A stretch of DNA of 64,000 nucleotides from Weissella muntiaci (GCF_008107635.1 NZ_SDGZ01000015.1:236972-300971), one strand, 5' to 3'; positions 34,793 through 43,961 are shown, counted from the first letter of the stretch. Made by a program: numbers and translations. The notes: generated by a model from the letters alone, not told the origin.

Positions 34793-36100
34793 TTAATGTA
34801 AGAACTGAATTAGAATACCGGCAATTACTAAGATAATTGCACCACCCAATCGGTTACCCATTTGAGCAAACGCAATCAAGTTCATCCGCTTTGAAGCTGA
34901 CAAAACGGCAACGTTTCCAGTACCACCCATACTATTATTAATTAGTCCTGCGGTAATTGAAGACTCCAATGGATATAGTCCAAATAACTTACCAAAGATT
35001 GCACTAGCAACTGTAATCACAATGATACTTGTTAGAACCAAGACCACAAATTGCCAAGTCAAGGCCTTTGCCAACAATCCCAAGTTCAACATTGCAATTC
35101 CGATTCCAGCCAGAACCGCATGTGTCAAGTTGCTAACTACTAGCTGGTTGAACATTACTGCTGAATCCTCATAATACTCTGGCAATAGATTAAAGGCCTT
35201 GCAAATGATTACCAAGATAATAATAAAGGCATACGTGTGGATCTTAGGGAAGATCGCGTTGAAGATTGTTCCTGCCATAAAGAAGGTCAATGCTAACATT
35301 AAACCAACACCCATTTGGGTGATGTCCAAATTAATTGCTCGTGGCTTAGTGTACTTAGGATCAATTTCCATTAGGACGCCGTGACCATCAGCCTTTGTGT
35401 CCTTACCGAATTTAGCTAACAGAGCTGCACCGATAATTGCAAAGACATTTCCCAAAGCTGAAGCAGGAATTAATTGTGAAATCATGCTAGCGGAACTTTG
35501 TCCCAAAGCATGTCCATAAATACTTGATAATGGCACTACTCCGGCACCGATTCCACCAGCCATCATTGGCAAAGATACGAACATTACGGAATGACCGAAG
35601 CCATAACCAATTAATGTTCCAACCAAGCCAACCGCGAAGAAGGCAAAGATCATTGAAATTAATGCAACTGGGATAAAACGCACAGCAGCTCTAAGCAAAA
35701 GCGTCCGATTCATACCAAGAATTGAGCCAACAATTAATGCCGCAATATAGAAATCTAGGAAACCTGCGCCACTAATAAATGATGATGTATTGCTGACAAC
35801 GTCTGCTGGAATAACCCCAAAGGTTGCCATTGCGGCAGCTGCAAAAATTGTAAATACTGACCCACCACCAAGGTAAGTATTAATAATCGGAATTCGCTCA
35901 CCAATAAAGTAAAATAGATGTCCCAGAAGGACCAATAATAGAGTGATTCCTAAAATACCGCCGGGTAGCTTATGCATATAAGTTACCACAGCCAAAACTA
36001 CTAACATAATCAGGTACATCCAGAGAGCGACACCACTAATTTTTACATTCCAAACTGAAGTGCGCTTTGCCTTGGTTGCCTGCTTCGCCTCATGATCCAT
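34793..36100 (-). CDS. mleP: Malate/lactate antiporter or malate permease, 2HCT family
   Basis: 435 residues, about eleven membrane segments. It carries the two 2HCT reentrant-loop motifs: PMMAGGIGAGVVPLS (about 178-192) and SMGGTGNVAVLSAS (about 390-403), followed by KRMNLIAFAQMGNRLGG with the conserved Arg. Members exchange malate or citrate for lactate across the membrane. It lies 33 bp behind the malolactic enzyme gene, so it probably brings malate in and lactate out during malolactic fermentation. Confidence 0.9.
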   Translation of the reverse strand: MDHEAKQATKAKRTSVWNVKISGVALWMYLIMLVVLAVVTYMHKLPGGILGITLLLVLLGHLFYFIGERIPIINTYLGGGSVFTIFAAAAMATFGVIPADVVSNTSSFISGAGFLDFYIAALIVGSILGMNRTLLLRAAVRFIPVALISMIFAFFAVGLVGTLIGYGFGHSVMFVSLPMMAGGIGAGVVPLSSIYGHALGQSSASMISQLIPASALGNVFAIIGAALLAKFGKDTKADGHGVLMEIDPKYTKPRAINLDITQMGVGLMLALTFFMAGTIFNAIFPKIHTYAFIIILVIICKAFNLLPEYYEDSAVMFNQLVVSNLTHAVLAGIGIAMLNLGLLAKALTWQFVVLVLTSIIVITVASAIFGKLFGLYPLESSITAGLINNSMGGTGNVAVLSASKRMNLIAFAQMGNRLGGAIILVIAGILIQFLH

Positions 36101-36133
36101 AACTTAAAAAACTTCACTTTCTAAAACTAATAA

Positions 36134-37762
36134 TTACTTGTACTCTGGGTACCACTTGTTATCTGCAACAGCTTGCTTTGCATCACTAATTGGCTCACGA
36201 TTCAAACCTTGAGCAACAACGCTTTCGGCGGTTGCTTCAGCAACAATTTGTGAGAACTTTGTTAGATCTGAAACGGGTGGCAATACAGCCGCACCAGCTA
36301 CAGTTGGATCAACTAGTCCACCCAAAGCGTGGATGGCAGCTGAAATTGTCTCTTGCGTTAGCAACTTAGCAGTTGAAGCAACTAATCCAAAGCCAAGTCC
36401 AGGGTAGATCAAAGCGTTATTTCCTTGACCAATATGGTATGTCGTTCCTTGGTAATCCACATTCTCAGCAGGAATACCAGTTGCGATCAAAGCCTTACCA
36501 TCAGTCCACTTAATGATATCTTCGGCAGTTGCCTCAGCTAACTTTGTTGGATTTGATAGTGGGAAGATAATTGGACGCTCAGTATGAGCGGCCATTTCCT
36601 TGATTAACTCTTCAGTAAATGAACCTGGTTGTGTTGATGTTCCTACCAAAACAGTTGGATGAACCGCCTTAATTACAGCCGTCAAGTTCGTCAACTCATC
36701 AGCATTGCTAAACTCGCTACGCTCACGTGTGAATAGCTTTTGTGCTGGAGTCAAGTCTGGAGTGTCGTTGAACAACAAACCTTGCTTATCAACCAAATAG
36801 AAGTGCTTACGAGCTTCGTCTTCACTCAAGCCTTCTTGCAAAAGCTCGTTGAAGATTTGCTTAGCGATTCCCATTCCGGCACTACCGGCACCGAAGGTAA
36901 CAAACTTTTGATCCTTCAAATCAGCCTTTGAGATGTTCAAAGCACCAAAGATTCCAGCAAGCACGATCATTCCAGTTCCCTGAATATCATCATTGAAGGT
37001 TGCAATCTTGTCTTCATACTTATCCAAAATCACTTGAGCATTGTCACGACCGAAATCTTCCCAATGCAACAGTGCTTCTGGGAACAATGTTTGCTCAGCA
37101 CCCACAAACTTATCAATAAATTCAAGATAATCGTCACCAGCAATTCGAGCGTGACGGTTACCTAGGTACAAGTCATCATTTATCAATGCTTGATTGTTCG
37201 TACCTGCATCGATGCTAACTGGCAAAACTTGTTCAGGGTTAATTCCAGCAGCGGCTGTATAAACCATCAACTTTCCAATAGCGATATCAACACCATTAAC
37301 ACCCCAGTCACCCATACCAAGGATTCCCTCAGCATCAGTCACTACAATCAAGCGAATGTCACGACCAGCGGCCGCATTCTTCAATGTTGCTTCGATATCT
37401 GCTGGACGATCTACAGATAAGAAAGCTGCATTTTGTGGGTTGAAGTAAAGCTCATTATATTGCTCAATCGCATCAGCCACTACTGGATCATAAACGATTG
37501 GCATAAATTCAACCACGTGTTGGTCCATCAAATGGAAGAACAATGTTACATTTTCGTTGAACAAGTTCATCAAGAAGATTCGCTTCTCAAGTGGTGTAGC
37601 CTTTGTTTGGAACTGTGCGTATACTTGCTCAGCTTGCTCCTCAATTGTTTGAACCTTACTTGGCAAAGCTCCCACTAGTCCAAGCGCTTGGCGCTCCTCA
37701 TTCGTAAAGGCGGTACCTTTATTTAAAAATGGGTTACGTAGAATTTCATATCCATTCGACAT
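36134..37762 (-). CDS. mleS: Malolactic enzyme
   Basis: 542 residues, the usual length for this family. The malic-enzyme fold shows: Tyr91 in MPIVYDPVV, a catalytic Lys in DIAIGKL (Lys164), acidic metal ligands at WED (about 235-236) and NDDIQGTG (Asp259), and the NAD site FGAGSAGMG (about 290-298). It decarboxylates L-malate straight to L-lactate and CO2, raising pH and building a proton gradient. Start at ATG 37762 after GAAGGAAG; the open frame extends six residues further without a site. The neighbour mleP and divergent mleR favour malolactic over malic enzyme. Confidence 0.93.
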   Translation of the reverse strand: MSNGYEILRNPFLNKGTAFTNEERQALGLVGALPSKVQTIEEQAEQVYAQFQTKATPLEKRIFLMNLFNENVTLFFHLMDQHVVEFMPIVYDPVVADAIEQYNELYFNPQNAAFLSVDRPADIEATLKNAAAGRDIRLIVVTDAEGILGMGDWGVNGVDIAIGKLMVYTAAAGINPEQVLPVSIDAGTNNQALINDDLYLGNRHARIAGDDYLEFIDKFVGAEQTLFPEALLHWEDFGRDNAQVILDKYEDKIATFNDDIQGTGMIVLAGIFGALNISKADLKDQKFVTFGAGSAGMGIAKQIFNELLQEGLSEDEARKHFYLVDKQGLLFNDTPDLTPAQKLFTRERSEFSNADELTNLTAVIKAVHPTVLVGTSTQPGSFTEELIKEMAAHTERPIIFPLSNPTKLAEATAEDIIKWTDGKALIATGIPAENVDYQGTTYHIGQGNNALIYPGLGFGLVASTAKLLTQETISAAIHALGGLVDPTVAGAAVLPPVSDLTKFSQIVAEATAESVVAQGLNREPISDAKQAVADNKWYPEYK

Positions 37763-37819
37763 CTTATTTACTTCCTTCATATTTAAAGATTTATTCGCTT
37801 CCTAAAAAGAACACTATCG

Positions 37820-37879
37820 ACTATAATAGTCAGATAATTACATAGTCAACTTCTTACAAACCTATAAATAAAATTTATA
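37820..37879. promoter_or_regulatory. mleS promoter and probable MleR box
   Basis: For mleS (minus): -35 TTGACT at 37844-37849, 18-base spacer, -10 TATAGT at 37820-37825. Next to it at 37863-37879 is the dyad TATAAAT-AAA-ATTTATA, a LysR-type binding site candidate between the two genes. Confidence 0.6.
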
Positions 37880-37915
37880 TAGCGACCACAAACCTTATTA
37901 CAGAGGGAGCATCAC

Positions 37916-38794
37916 ATGCAGATTCATGATTTGGAATATTATCAACAGTTAGTTATTCAAAAAAACTTTTCTAAAGTTGCCAAATTTTTTGAAGTTAGTC
38001 AACCGACAATCAGTAGCGCCATCAAAAGACTAGAGGATGAATTTGCCACTAAACTGGTTATTCGTGGTAACTCGCAAAAAGAGTTAATCTTCACAACAAC
38101 CGGTGAACAGCTCTATCAACACGCAAAAGTGATTCTAAACGAGCTCAACACTGCCAAAAACGAAATCAAACGCATGAACACTCGTACACTACTGTTGGGG
38201 CTGCCACCGATTATCGAGAGTGTTTATTTTGCCAAAATTGCCAAAACCTTAATGCGCGATGATTTTATTGAGAACATCACGACAGTTGAAGCCGGCTCAA
38301 ACAGCCTTAGGAGCTCGCTTAATAACGGTGAGATTGACATTGCTTTGCTTGGATCAATTGGTGACCAATCAGAATCGATCCTCGTGACCCATGAATTCGC
38401 CAAAAGCAACTTTTCAGTATTCGTTGCTAGTAGCAACCCTCTGGCTCAGAAAAAAGCGCTTTATTTTAGCGAATTGCATCAAGAGAAATTTGTTATGTTC
38501 AAATCTAGTTTCGTCCATACTGAGGCACTAAAAATTTTGGCAAAAAATGCCCATTTCACCCCTGAAGTCCAGTTCAAATCTAATGATCTACATTTTCTAA
38601 TGAACATGATCGGCGAAGATGTCGGCGTATCAATTCTCGCTGATGTCGTCGATCCGGCTCGTGATGACATTGTCGCAATTCCTTTATTAGACGATAATCA
38701 ACCCCAGTTCCATGCTAGTATCGCCTACCGTAAGAATCACATTTTGACACCGCAAGAGGCTCGCCTCCTTTCAATTTTAACCAGCGAATTATAG
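37916..38794 (+). CDS. mleR: LysR-family activator of malolactic genes
   Basis: 292 residues. N-terminal winged helix-turn-helix: IHDLEYYQQLVIQKNFSKVA, then VSQPTISSAIKRLEDEF (about residues 2-41). The C-terminal substrate-binding domain follows. GAGGGAGC lies just before ATG 37916. It is divergent from mleS, the standard place for MleR, which activates malolactic genes in response to malate. The malate response itself is not visible here. Confidence 0.9.
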   Translation: MQIHDLEYYQQLVIQKNFSKVAKFFEVSQPTISSAIKRLEDEFATKLVIRGNSQKELIFTTTGEQLYQHAKVILNELNTAKNEIKRMNTRTLLLGLPPIIESVYFAKIAKTLMRDDFIENITTVEAGSNSLRSSLNNGEIDIALLGSIGDQSESILVTHEFAKSNFSVFVASSNPLAQKKALYFSELHQEKFVMFKSSFVHTEALKILAKNAHFTPEVQFKSNDLHFLMNMIGEDVGVSILADVVDPARDDIVAIPLLDDNQPQFHASIAYRKNHILTPQEARLLSILTSEL

Positions 38795-38799
38795 TAAAA

Positions 38800-38833
38800 C
38801 AAAAGGCAGTGGTTTAAAAACCACTGCCCTTTT
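38800..38833. terminator. Bidirectional terminator between mleR and the 38836 gene
   Basis: AAAAGGCAGTGGTTT / AACCACTGCCCTTTT, flanked by A and T runs on both sides. Confidence 0.9.
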
Positions 38834-38835
38834 CT

Positions 38836-39252
38836 TTATGATTCAGTTTCATTCGGATGGGTTGCCGCAAAAGCTTCCTTTACAGACCAGTAGATAATAT
38901 CATCACCTTGAAAATCACGGAAGGTAACTTCAACACCTAGATCAGCCAATTTCTTGGCGAATTTACGTTTTGCCGGCAATGCCAGTACGACCCGATACTC
39001 CTCACCCTTACTCTTAGCCTTCTCAGGTAATACCTTCGCCGATATAAAGAGATCCCCCGCATCGAAGAAACGCATCTCACGGATCTCGTCCATTTTCTCA
39101 CGGACCTTCATCTCTTGCTGATTAATTAATTGTCCACGCTTAACTGCGTCGTTTTTTTCATAAATTGGATTTTTCTTTTCTATCAATCGAATAATAAATC
39201 GCATTACATCAAAATCACGATCAAATCGATAAAACCGTTCGTCAACAGCCAT
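38836..39252 (-). CDS. Hypothetical small charged protein
   Basis: 138 residues, soluble, rich in Lys, Glu and Arg. It is helical in the first half (ERFYRFDRDFDVMRFIIRL) and has a beta-rich second half (EYRVVLALPAKRKF, then VEVTFRDFQGDDIIYWSV). No catalytic or membrane motif. ATG 39252 is preferred; the frame is open three codons further to a TTG. I do not recognise the family. Confidence 0.6.
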   Translation of the reverse strand: MAVDERFYRFDRDFDVMRFIIRLIEKKNPIYEKNDAVKRGQLINQQEMKVREKMDEIREMRFFDAGDLFISAKVLPEKAKSKGEEYRVVLALPAKRKFAKKLADLGVEVTFRDFQGDDIIYWSVKEAFAATHPNETES

Positions 39253-39349
39253 GTTTCTCAACTTTCTATATATAGAATAACTTTGTATTTTAGGTTATCT
39301 CTACCTTATCAAAATCTCGAAGCTTTGGCTATGCAACCGAGCCTCAACT

Positions 39350-39365
39350 TGTTCCACGTGAAACA
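39350..39365. other. parS-like site 7
   Basis: TGTTCCACGTGAAACA, 15 of 16 matches to TGTTTCACGTGAAACA, intergenic. It is the site nearest to oriC. Confidence 0.8.
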
Positions 39366-39378
39366 GGATCAGCAAGCA

Positions 39379-39413
39379 AAAAAGACGAACTAAACTACCG
39401 TCCGTCTCCTTTA
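39379..39413 (-). terminator. Terminator of the padC-padR operon
   Basis: On the minus strand AGACGGAC / GTTCGTCT (one G-T pair) followed by a T run, just past the padR stop at 39424. Confidence 0.7.
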
Positions 39414-39423
39414 ACCCCTGCAT

Positions 39424-39960
39424 CTAGTTATCTAAATCGTTCAGAACGCCATTAGCCCATGCAACATAATTGGTTTCACGTTCAATTGCCCGCGTCAAAA
39501 TCAGATAGTGTCCATAATTACCAGCAATTTGGTCTGCCTCACTAAATAAATCAGTAAAGCGTCCCTGCAAATGATGCAACTTTTCCACATGTAGTTTCAC
39601 ATCAGCGATGATCATAGCTCTTAGCTCTGGTGCCTGACGCTCCTGAACAAAATAAAGCTTCAACGATGTCAATGCGCTATTCTGCTCTGTAACAGGCTCT
39701 TGCAACCAGGCCTCCAAATCTGCCTTACCAATACTCGTGATCTCGTAAACGACTGTCTTAGCATTTGTTTGATTCGGAACAATCGAAACACGTCCCTCAT
39801 CGGTCATCTTTTGTAGCTCTGGATATAGTTGACTATGCGCAACCGTCCAAAACTCACTAATTTCGTTTTGAAATTCGTCCAAAACGATCTTACCGGTACT
39901 CGCGCCGCGCTTATTTAAAACCCCTAAAATAATAAATGGCAAAATCCTTGGTCTTGGCAT
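39424..39960 (-). CDS. padR: PadR, phenolic-acid responsive repressor
   Basis: 178 residues. The PadR winged helix fills the N-terminus: ILPFIILGVLNKRGASTGKI, then HSQLYPELQKMTDEGRVS (about residues 5-55), and a C-terminal helical dimer domain. It follows padC by 6 bp with its ribosome site inside the end of padC, so they are translated from one message. PadR shuts off padC until phenolic acids such as p-coumarate inactivate it. The operator lies in the padC promoter. Confidence 0.92.
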   Translation of the reverse strand: MPRPRILPFIILGVLNKRGASTGKIVLDEFQNEISEFWTVAHSQLYPELQKMTDEGRVSIVPNQTNAKTVVYEITSIGKADLEAWLQEPVTEQNSALTSLKLYFVQERQAPELRAMIIADVKLHVEKLHHLQGRFTDLFSEADQIAGNYGHYLILTRAIERETNYVAWANGVLNDLDN

Positions 39961-39966
39961 ATTGCC

Positions 39967-40503
39967 TTACCGTACAATTCGCCGATAATCGGCATCAAAA
40001 TAACGTCCTTCACGAATGTCGGCCGGCATTCCAGCATAAGGAGCCTCAGCAATTACGTCCTCATTATCAATTCCCGCATCACCCATATAAGTGATTTTTG
40101 CAAACTCAGGTACGACTAGCTTTGGATAAGTTTCATACTTTTCACGTGCAGCTTCCATTTCATCAATATGCTCGTTTTGGAAGGTCACTGTAATTTCAGG
40201 ATGCTCCTCAACCCACTTTGGGAAGAAGATCGTTCCGTGCAACTTTTGCTCATTTGGCATAAAATCTAGCGCAACATCTGTGCCCGTTGGCTCCGTCCAC
40301 GTGATCTTGTATACACCCTCCGTCAACATTACGATGTCAGCCTCCTGATCCTTAACCCAGCGACCGGCAACCATTCCACCATGGATGCGATAGTCCACAG
40401 TATGATCATTCTTAGCGTACCATTCGTACTCCCAACCATTGTCATATGTGTAAACAAAATGTGTTCCAACAAAATCTGCTAATGTCTTAAATGTTTTAGT
40501 CAT
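39967..40503 (-). CDS. padC: Phenolic acid decarboxylase
   Basis: 178 residues, the family's usual length. It has the characteristic run [46 protein letters not shown] and the FPKWV block with catalytic Tyr, Arg and Glu residues of the lipocalin-like barrel. It decarboxylates p-coumaric, caffeic and ferulic acids to vinyl phenols, detoxifying plant phenolics. First gene of the padC-padR operon. Confidence 0.95.
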   Translation of the reverse strand: MTKTFKTLADFVGTHFVYTYDNGWEYEWYAKNDHTVDYRIHGGMVAGRWVKDQEADIVMLTEGVYKITWTEPTGTDVALDFMPNEQKLHGTIFFPKWVEEHPEITVTFQNEHIDEMEAAREKYETYPKLVVPEFAKITYMGDAGIDNEDVIAEAPYAGMPADIREGRYFDADYRRIVR

Positions 40504-40534
40504 TTTTCTTTATGCTCCTTTTTTGTACATCTCT

Positions 40535-40563
40535 AATATATGTCGTTATCGACACATAGTCAA
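40535..40563 (-). promoter_or_regulatory. padC promoter with PadR operator in the spacer
   Basis: -35 TTGACT at 40558-40563, 17-base spacer, -10 TATATT at 40535-40540 (minus strand). The spacer holds the perfect dyad TGTCG-ATAA-CGACA at 40541-40554, so bound PadR would block RNA polymerase directly. Confidence 0.82.
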
Positions 40564-40569
40564 GAGATA

Positions 40570-40594
40570 AAAAAAGGATACTTGAATGTATCCT
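40570..40594 (-). terminator. Terminator of the 40607 gene
   Basis: GGATAC / GTATCC with a five-base loop and a seven-base T run on the minus strand. Confidence 0.75.
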
Positions 40595-40606
40595 CCCAGC
40601 ACCTCA

Positions 40607-40939
40607 TTATCGATGCTCGCTTCGATATGTAATCATTTGTTGAATTAATTCCACTGGTAAGGGTCGTTCATACGGAAATTGAATTGCCCCCTTGCTTGTC
40701 TTATAAGACACCAGCTCATCCCTAAAATGCGTAATCACATCTGGAGTCGGATAAAAACCAAGATGCTTCTTCATCCCAGCAAAATGAATCAAATTACCAT
40801 GTTCGAAAAAGGTTGGCATGCCATAACTAATCTTTTCATCCGCCGTTGGCAGTAATTGCTTACTTAATCGGTACATCTTATTCAAGTAAGGTTGTTGTTC
40901 CATTGGTGCTTGGTCAATAAAATCAGTAATAATTGTCAT
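40607..40939 (-). CDS. DUF1801 protein
   Basis: 110 residues of the DUF1801 family (YdhG-like), seen from LPTADEKISYGMPTFFEHGNLIHFAGMKKHLGFYP and FPYERPLPVELIQQMI. The family is small, cytoplasmic and often described as possible iron chaperone in older annotation. GAGGG precedes ATG. It is 25 bp behind the YdeI-like gene in the same direction, so they form a small operon. Activity is unproven. Confidence 0.85.
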   Translation of the reverse strand: MTIITDFIDQAPMEQQPYLNKMYRLSKQLLPTADEKISYGMPTFFEHGNLIHFAGMKKHLGFYPTPDVITHFRDELVSYKTSKGAIQFPYERPLPVELIQQMITYRSEHR

Positions 40940-40963
40940 TGCTAATCCCTCACTAATCTTTGC

Positions 40964-41203
40964 CTACTTAGGCCGTTGATCATATGCCCGTTTTGACTTA
41001 TAACCAGCAGCCAAAATCAACTTCATCTGCTCAATATGCCGCGTCTTAGTCTCCACTGCTTTTGCTCCAAAGATATAACGAGCCCATTCGCGTTGATAAC
41101 CAGGCGTCAACTCTTCAAAAAAGACCTTAGTCTCAGGTGCTTCATTCAACAAAGCAATCGTTGCCGGAATATCCATCTCATACTCAGCCAGCGTTTTTGC
41201 CAT
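40964..41203 (-). CDS. YdeI/OmdA-like small protein (C-terminal part only)
   Basis: 79 residues that match only the C-terminal half of YdeI-type proteins: ELTPGYQREWARYIFGAKAVETKTRHIEQMKLILAAGYK. Full-length family members are longer because of an N-terminal DUF1905-like part. It may be a natural short version, since a good ribosome site (GGGGG, eight bases) fronts ATG 41203 and nothing upstream in frame continues the family. Function unknown. Confidence 0.75.
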   Translation of the reverse strand: MAKTLAEYEMDIPATIALLNEAPETKVFFEELTPGYQREWARYIFGAKAVETKTRHIEQMKLILAAGYKSKRAYDQRPK

Positions 41204-41610
41204 AATTGCATCCCCCATATTATTGTTTACTACATATTATGTACTCCATTTGAACCAAGCACAATCCAAACGAATCTAATCCTTTACAACTCAACAAGTG
41301 ATTCTGTTACGGCTGTATCACCCACCAACAAATAACATACTGCTACATATTTCAATATCTGCATAATAAAGTGATCAATATAGCAACATTTTTGTGATTC
41401 CTTTGAATAAGTCCTAGTTCAAAACACGTCCCGAAATTGAGCATTGTAACGATTCACAATCCACCATGAAAACATATAGGATTTAATCCTGCCAATTACT
41501 AAAATAGCACGTTTGCCTGCGCAGCTTGTCCTCACTGGTTTTTGTGCTATACATAGCACGTTACACCTTGTAAGGTATTGTGTTTATAATCTTGATTTCT
41601 CACTATATGA
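41204..41610. other. 407-bp intergenic stretch
   Basis: No gene. Only a short hairpin GTGCTAT/ATAGCAC near 41543-41558 was seen, plus a segment leading to the T-box promoter. Nothing else is assigned. Confidence 0.5.
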
Positions 41611-41639
41611 TTGACAGTCAGCTCTTTCCTCTGTATGAT
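41611..41639 (+). promoter_or_regulatory. Promoter of the T-box leader
   Basis: -35 TTGACA (41611-41616), 17-base spacer, -10 TATGAT (41634-41639). Confidence 0.8.
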
Positions 41640-41645
41640 TTAGCC

Positions 41646-41867
41646 ATTACAGTTTTCTGTTCACAGATAGCAAAATGAATTTCCTGGCTTAATCTTAGCG
41701 AGTCCATGGTTGGTGGAAATGGATATTAAGTGGAAATTTTGGCGTTGCTTGTTAATGTATAACCTATATATTTTAAATTAAGTTGCTCATTCCATTCGGA
41801 CTGAGAAATAGGGTGGAACCGCGTGAATAACGTCCCTATGTCAAATAATTTGGCATGGGGACTTTTT
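41646..41867 (+). promoter_or_regulatory. T-box riboswitch, predicted tRNA-Gly specific
   Basis: The T-box sequence AGGGTGGAACCGCG (41810-41823) pairs with the CCCT at 41834-41837 to form the antiterminator. A terminator follows: GTCCCTATGTCAAA and TTTGGCATGGGGAC, then a T run (41832-41867). Stem I is marked by the conserved AGCGAGTCC and GGTTGGTGG-type distal segment. Helices AGCAA/TTGCT (41669 and 41745) and AATTTCC/GGAAATT (41678 and 41732) enclose an internal loop whose 3' side is TTGGCG. GGC there (41741-41743) is a glycine codon. The bulge base A in TGGA matches tRNA with U73, as tRNA-Gly has. Confidence 0.8.
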
Positions 41868-41894
41868 GTGTATCGCCATGTCGGGAGGCCTCTT

Positions 41895-43253
41895 ATGGAA
41901 GAAAACAATCAACAAGAACTTTCGCGTGGTTTGAAATCACGCCACATTCAAATGATCGCTATTGGTGGAGCTATCGGTACCGGATTATTCTTGGGATCTG
42001 GATCAGCGATCCGCTTGGCTGGTCCCTCTCTTATCCTTGCATATATAATCACCGGCTTTTTCGCATATCTAATGATGCGAGCAATTGGTGAGCTACTGCT
42101 TTCCAATACCAATATGCGATCATTCATTGACTTCGTTCGCGAATATTTGGGAGAAAAATGGGAGTTTGCAATCGGCTGGGCCTATTGGTTAAGTTGGGCA
42201 AGTCTGGCAATGGCCGATCTAACTGCTACCGGAATTTATCTACGATACTGGTTTCCTAGCCTTCCCCAATGGGTAACGCCCTTAATTGTGATTATCGCCT
42301 TAGTCGCCATGAACCTTGTTAATGTTCGCTGGTTTGGCGAACTCGAGTCTGGCTTTGCATCGATTAAAATCTTTGCAATCCTGGCTTTAATAATTATTGG
42401 AATTATTATGCTATTAACCGGCTTCAAGAGCGGTGACTCAACCGCCACATTGGCTAACCTGGTTAATCACGGTGGTTTCTTCGCGACCGGTCTCCATGGC
42501 TTTATCCTCGCTTTTCCAATGGTTATCTTCGCTTTCACCGGTATCGAGATGGTTGGATTAACGGCCGGCGAGACTGAGAATCCTGAAAAGGACCTACCTA
42601 AAGCAATCAATTCAGTTCCTTTACGTGTTGGTTTATTTTACGTTGGTGCCATGGTAATCATCATGTCGATCTACCCTTGGCAAAACATTAACGCAAACCA
42701 GTCACCATTTGTTCAGGTCTTCTCAGGTATGGGTATCAGTTTCGCCGCAACGATTGTGAATTTCATCGTTCTTACTGCCGCTTTGTCGGCTGCCAATTCA
42801 GCAATCTTCTCAACCAGCCGTACACTATATGTACTAGCTAAAAACAAACAAGCTCCTAGTTTCTTCGGTAAGATTTCAAGACAACAAGTTCCGGTGAACG
42901 GTTTAGTCGTCTCATCAGCAATCTTCCTAGGTGCAGTCTTATTGAATTACTTTTATCCTTCACAAGTTTTCACTCTAATTACCGGAGTTGCTACTATGAG
43001 CTTCATCTTTGTTTGGATCATTTTAATTGTTACCCATTTGCGTTATAAAAAGTCCATTGGGAGCACTACTTCGAGCAACTTCAAAATGCCGCTATATCCG
43101 CTAAGTGATTACGTTACGATTGCATTCTTCGTCGGGATTTTAATCATTCTAGTGCTCGATCCGGCAACACAAATCTCAGTTATTGCAACCGTAATCTTCT
43201 TTATTGCAATGGTTGGTGGTTACTCATTATTAAGCTGGAATAAAAGAAATTAA
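41895..43253 (+). CDS. cycA: Amino-acid permease of the AAT family, CycA-like
   Basis: 452 residues, twelve membrane segments. Start at ATG 41895 behind GGGAGG; the open frame from 41823 lies in the T-box. Typical APC motifs: MIAIGGAIGTGLFLGSG, then GIEMVGLTAGETENPEKDLPKAIN (about 206-229) and SAANSAIFSTSRTLYVLA (about 293-310). Similarity to the D-serine/D-alanine/glycine carrier CycA runs along the length. It imports an amino acid with protons. The T-box predicts response to uncharged tRNA-Gly, so glycine is the best guess. Terminator at 43254. Confidence 0.85.
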   Translation: MEENNQQELSRGLKSRHIQMIAIGGAIGTGLFLGSGSAIRLAGPSLILAYIITGFFAYLMMRAIGELLLSNTNMRSFIDFVREYLGEKWEFAIGWAYWLSWASLAMADLTATGIYLRYWFPSLPQWVTPLIVIIALVAMNLVNVRWFGELESGFASIKIFAILALIIIGIIMLLTGFKSGDSTATLANLVNHGGFFATGLHGFILAFPMVIFAFTGIEMVGLTAGETENPEKDLPKAINSVPLRVGLFYVGAMVIIMSIYPWQNINANQSPFVQVFSGMGISFAATIVNFIVLTAALSAANSAIFSTSRTLYVLAKNKQAPSFFGKISRQQVPVNGLVVSSAIFLGAVLLNYFYPSQVFTLITGVATMSFIFVWIILIVTHLRYKKSIGSTTSSNFKMPLYPLSDYVTIAFFVGILIILVLDPATQISVIATVIFFIAMVGGYSLLSWNKRN

Positions 43254-43293
43254 AAAAGAGGCAATTGGAATTTTGGTCCAATTGCCTCTTTTA
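43254..43293 (+). terminator. Terminator of the permease gene
   Basis: AAAAAGAGGCAATTGGA / TCCAATTGCCTCTTTT, seven-base loop, T run. Confidence 0.9.
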
Positions 43294-43298
43294 ATTTT

Positions 43299-43330
43299 AA
43301 AGGCACCCTAGTATTTACTAGAGTGCCTTT
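43299..43330 (-). terminator. Terminator of the signal peptidase gene
   Basis: AAAGGCAC(C)CTAGT / ACTAG(A)GTGCCTTT on the minus strand at the 3' end of lepB. Confidence 0.85.
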
Positions 43331-43334
43331 ATTT

Positions 43335-43961
43335 TTAATTAGTAGCCGAACTAAAGAAATTCTTGCTTTGGTCGTTAATATTAGTCTGTGCACTCTTTGA
43401 GCCCCAGAACGGTACCTTAACAACGCCCATCACAGAATCCTTTGTCACAAATCCCCAGTAACGTGAATCATTCGAGACTGAGCGATGATCACCCAACACG
43501 AAATATTGTCCCTTAGGAACAGTTACAGAGATCTTACGTTGCCAGTCCATCTTGCTACCAAGAGCTGCCAAACTAGACCAGTTACCGACGTTATTGACGA
43601 TATTTGTCGCCTTTTGCTCAGAATCAGGGATGTAGGATTGGTCAACAACCTTGTTATTAACCTTGATCACACCGTTTTCAGCACTAACCGTATCTCCCGG
43701 CATTCCGATAACACGCTTAACATATTCTTTTTTGGCAGTTGCCTCTGGATCTTGTCCATAAGCATCAAAAACGATTACGCTACCACGCTTAATTTTATCG
43801 TTATTATAAACCATCACCCATTCATTATTCTTCAAATTGGGCTCCATTGAGGTACCATCAATCCGAACAAATCTGAACCAATAAGTTTTAATAGCGAAAG
43901 CCACAGCGATCCCCAAGACAATTGGGATAATCCACGACATGATCTCACGCAATGCTTTCAT
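43335..43961 (-). CDS. lepB: Signal peptidase I
   Basis: 208 residues: one N-terminal membrane anchor (about 8-27), catalytic Ser38 in DGTSMEP and general-base Lys82 in YVKRVIGMPGD, then the VLGDHRSVSNDSRYWG box. It cleaves signal peptides from secreted proteins at the outer face of the membrane. AAGGAGAGAG precedes ATG. It follows yidC and rnpA leftward in the same orientation, with a gap of about 76 bp. Confidence 0.94.
   Translation of the reverse strand: MKALREIMSWIIPIVLGIAVAFAIKTYWFRFVRIDGTSMEPNLKNNEWVMVYNNDKIKRGSVIVFDAYGQDPEATAKKEYVKRVIGMPGDTVSAENGVIKVNNKVVDQSYIPDSEQKATNIVNNVGNWSSLAALGSKMDWQRKISVTVPKGQYFVLGDHRSVSNDSRYWGFVTKDSVMGVVKVPFWGSKSAQTNINDQSKNFFSSATN

Noticed and set aside
41543..41558. 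Short hairpin as a possible CRISPR or attachment site
   Set aside because: Single copy and no flanking repeats or integrase gene.
41823..41894. Extended N-terminus of the permease from 41823
   Set aside because: This part overlaps the T-box terminator; the ribosome site GGGAGG fits ATG 41895, where family similarity begins.
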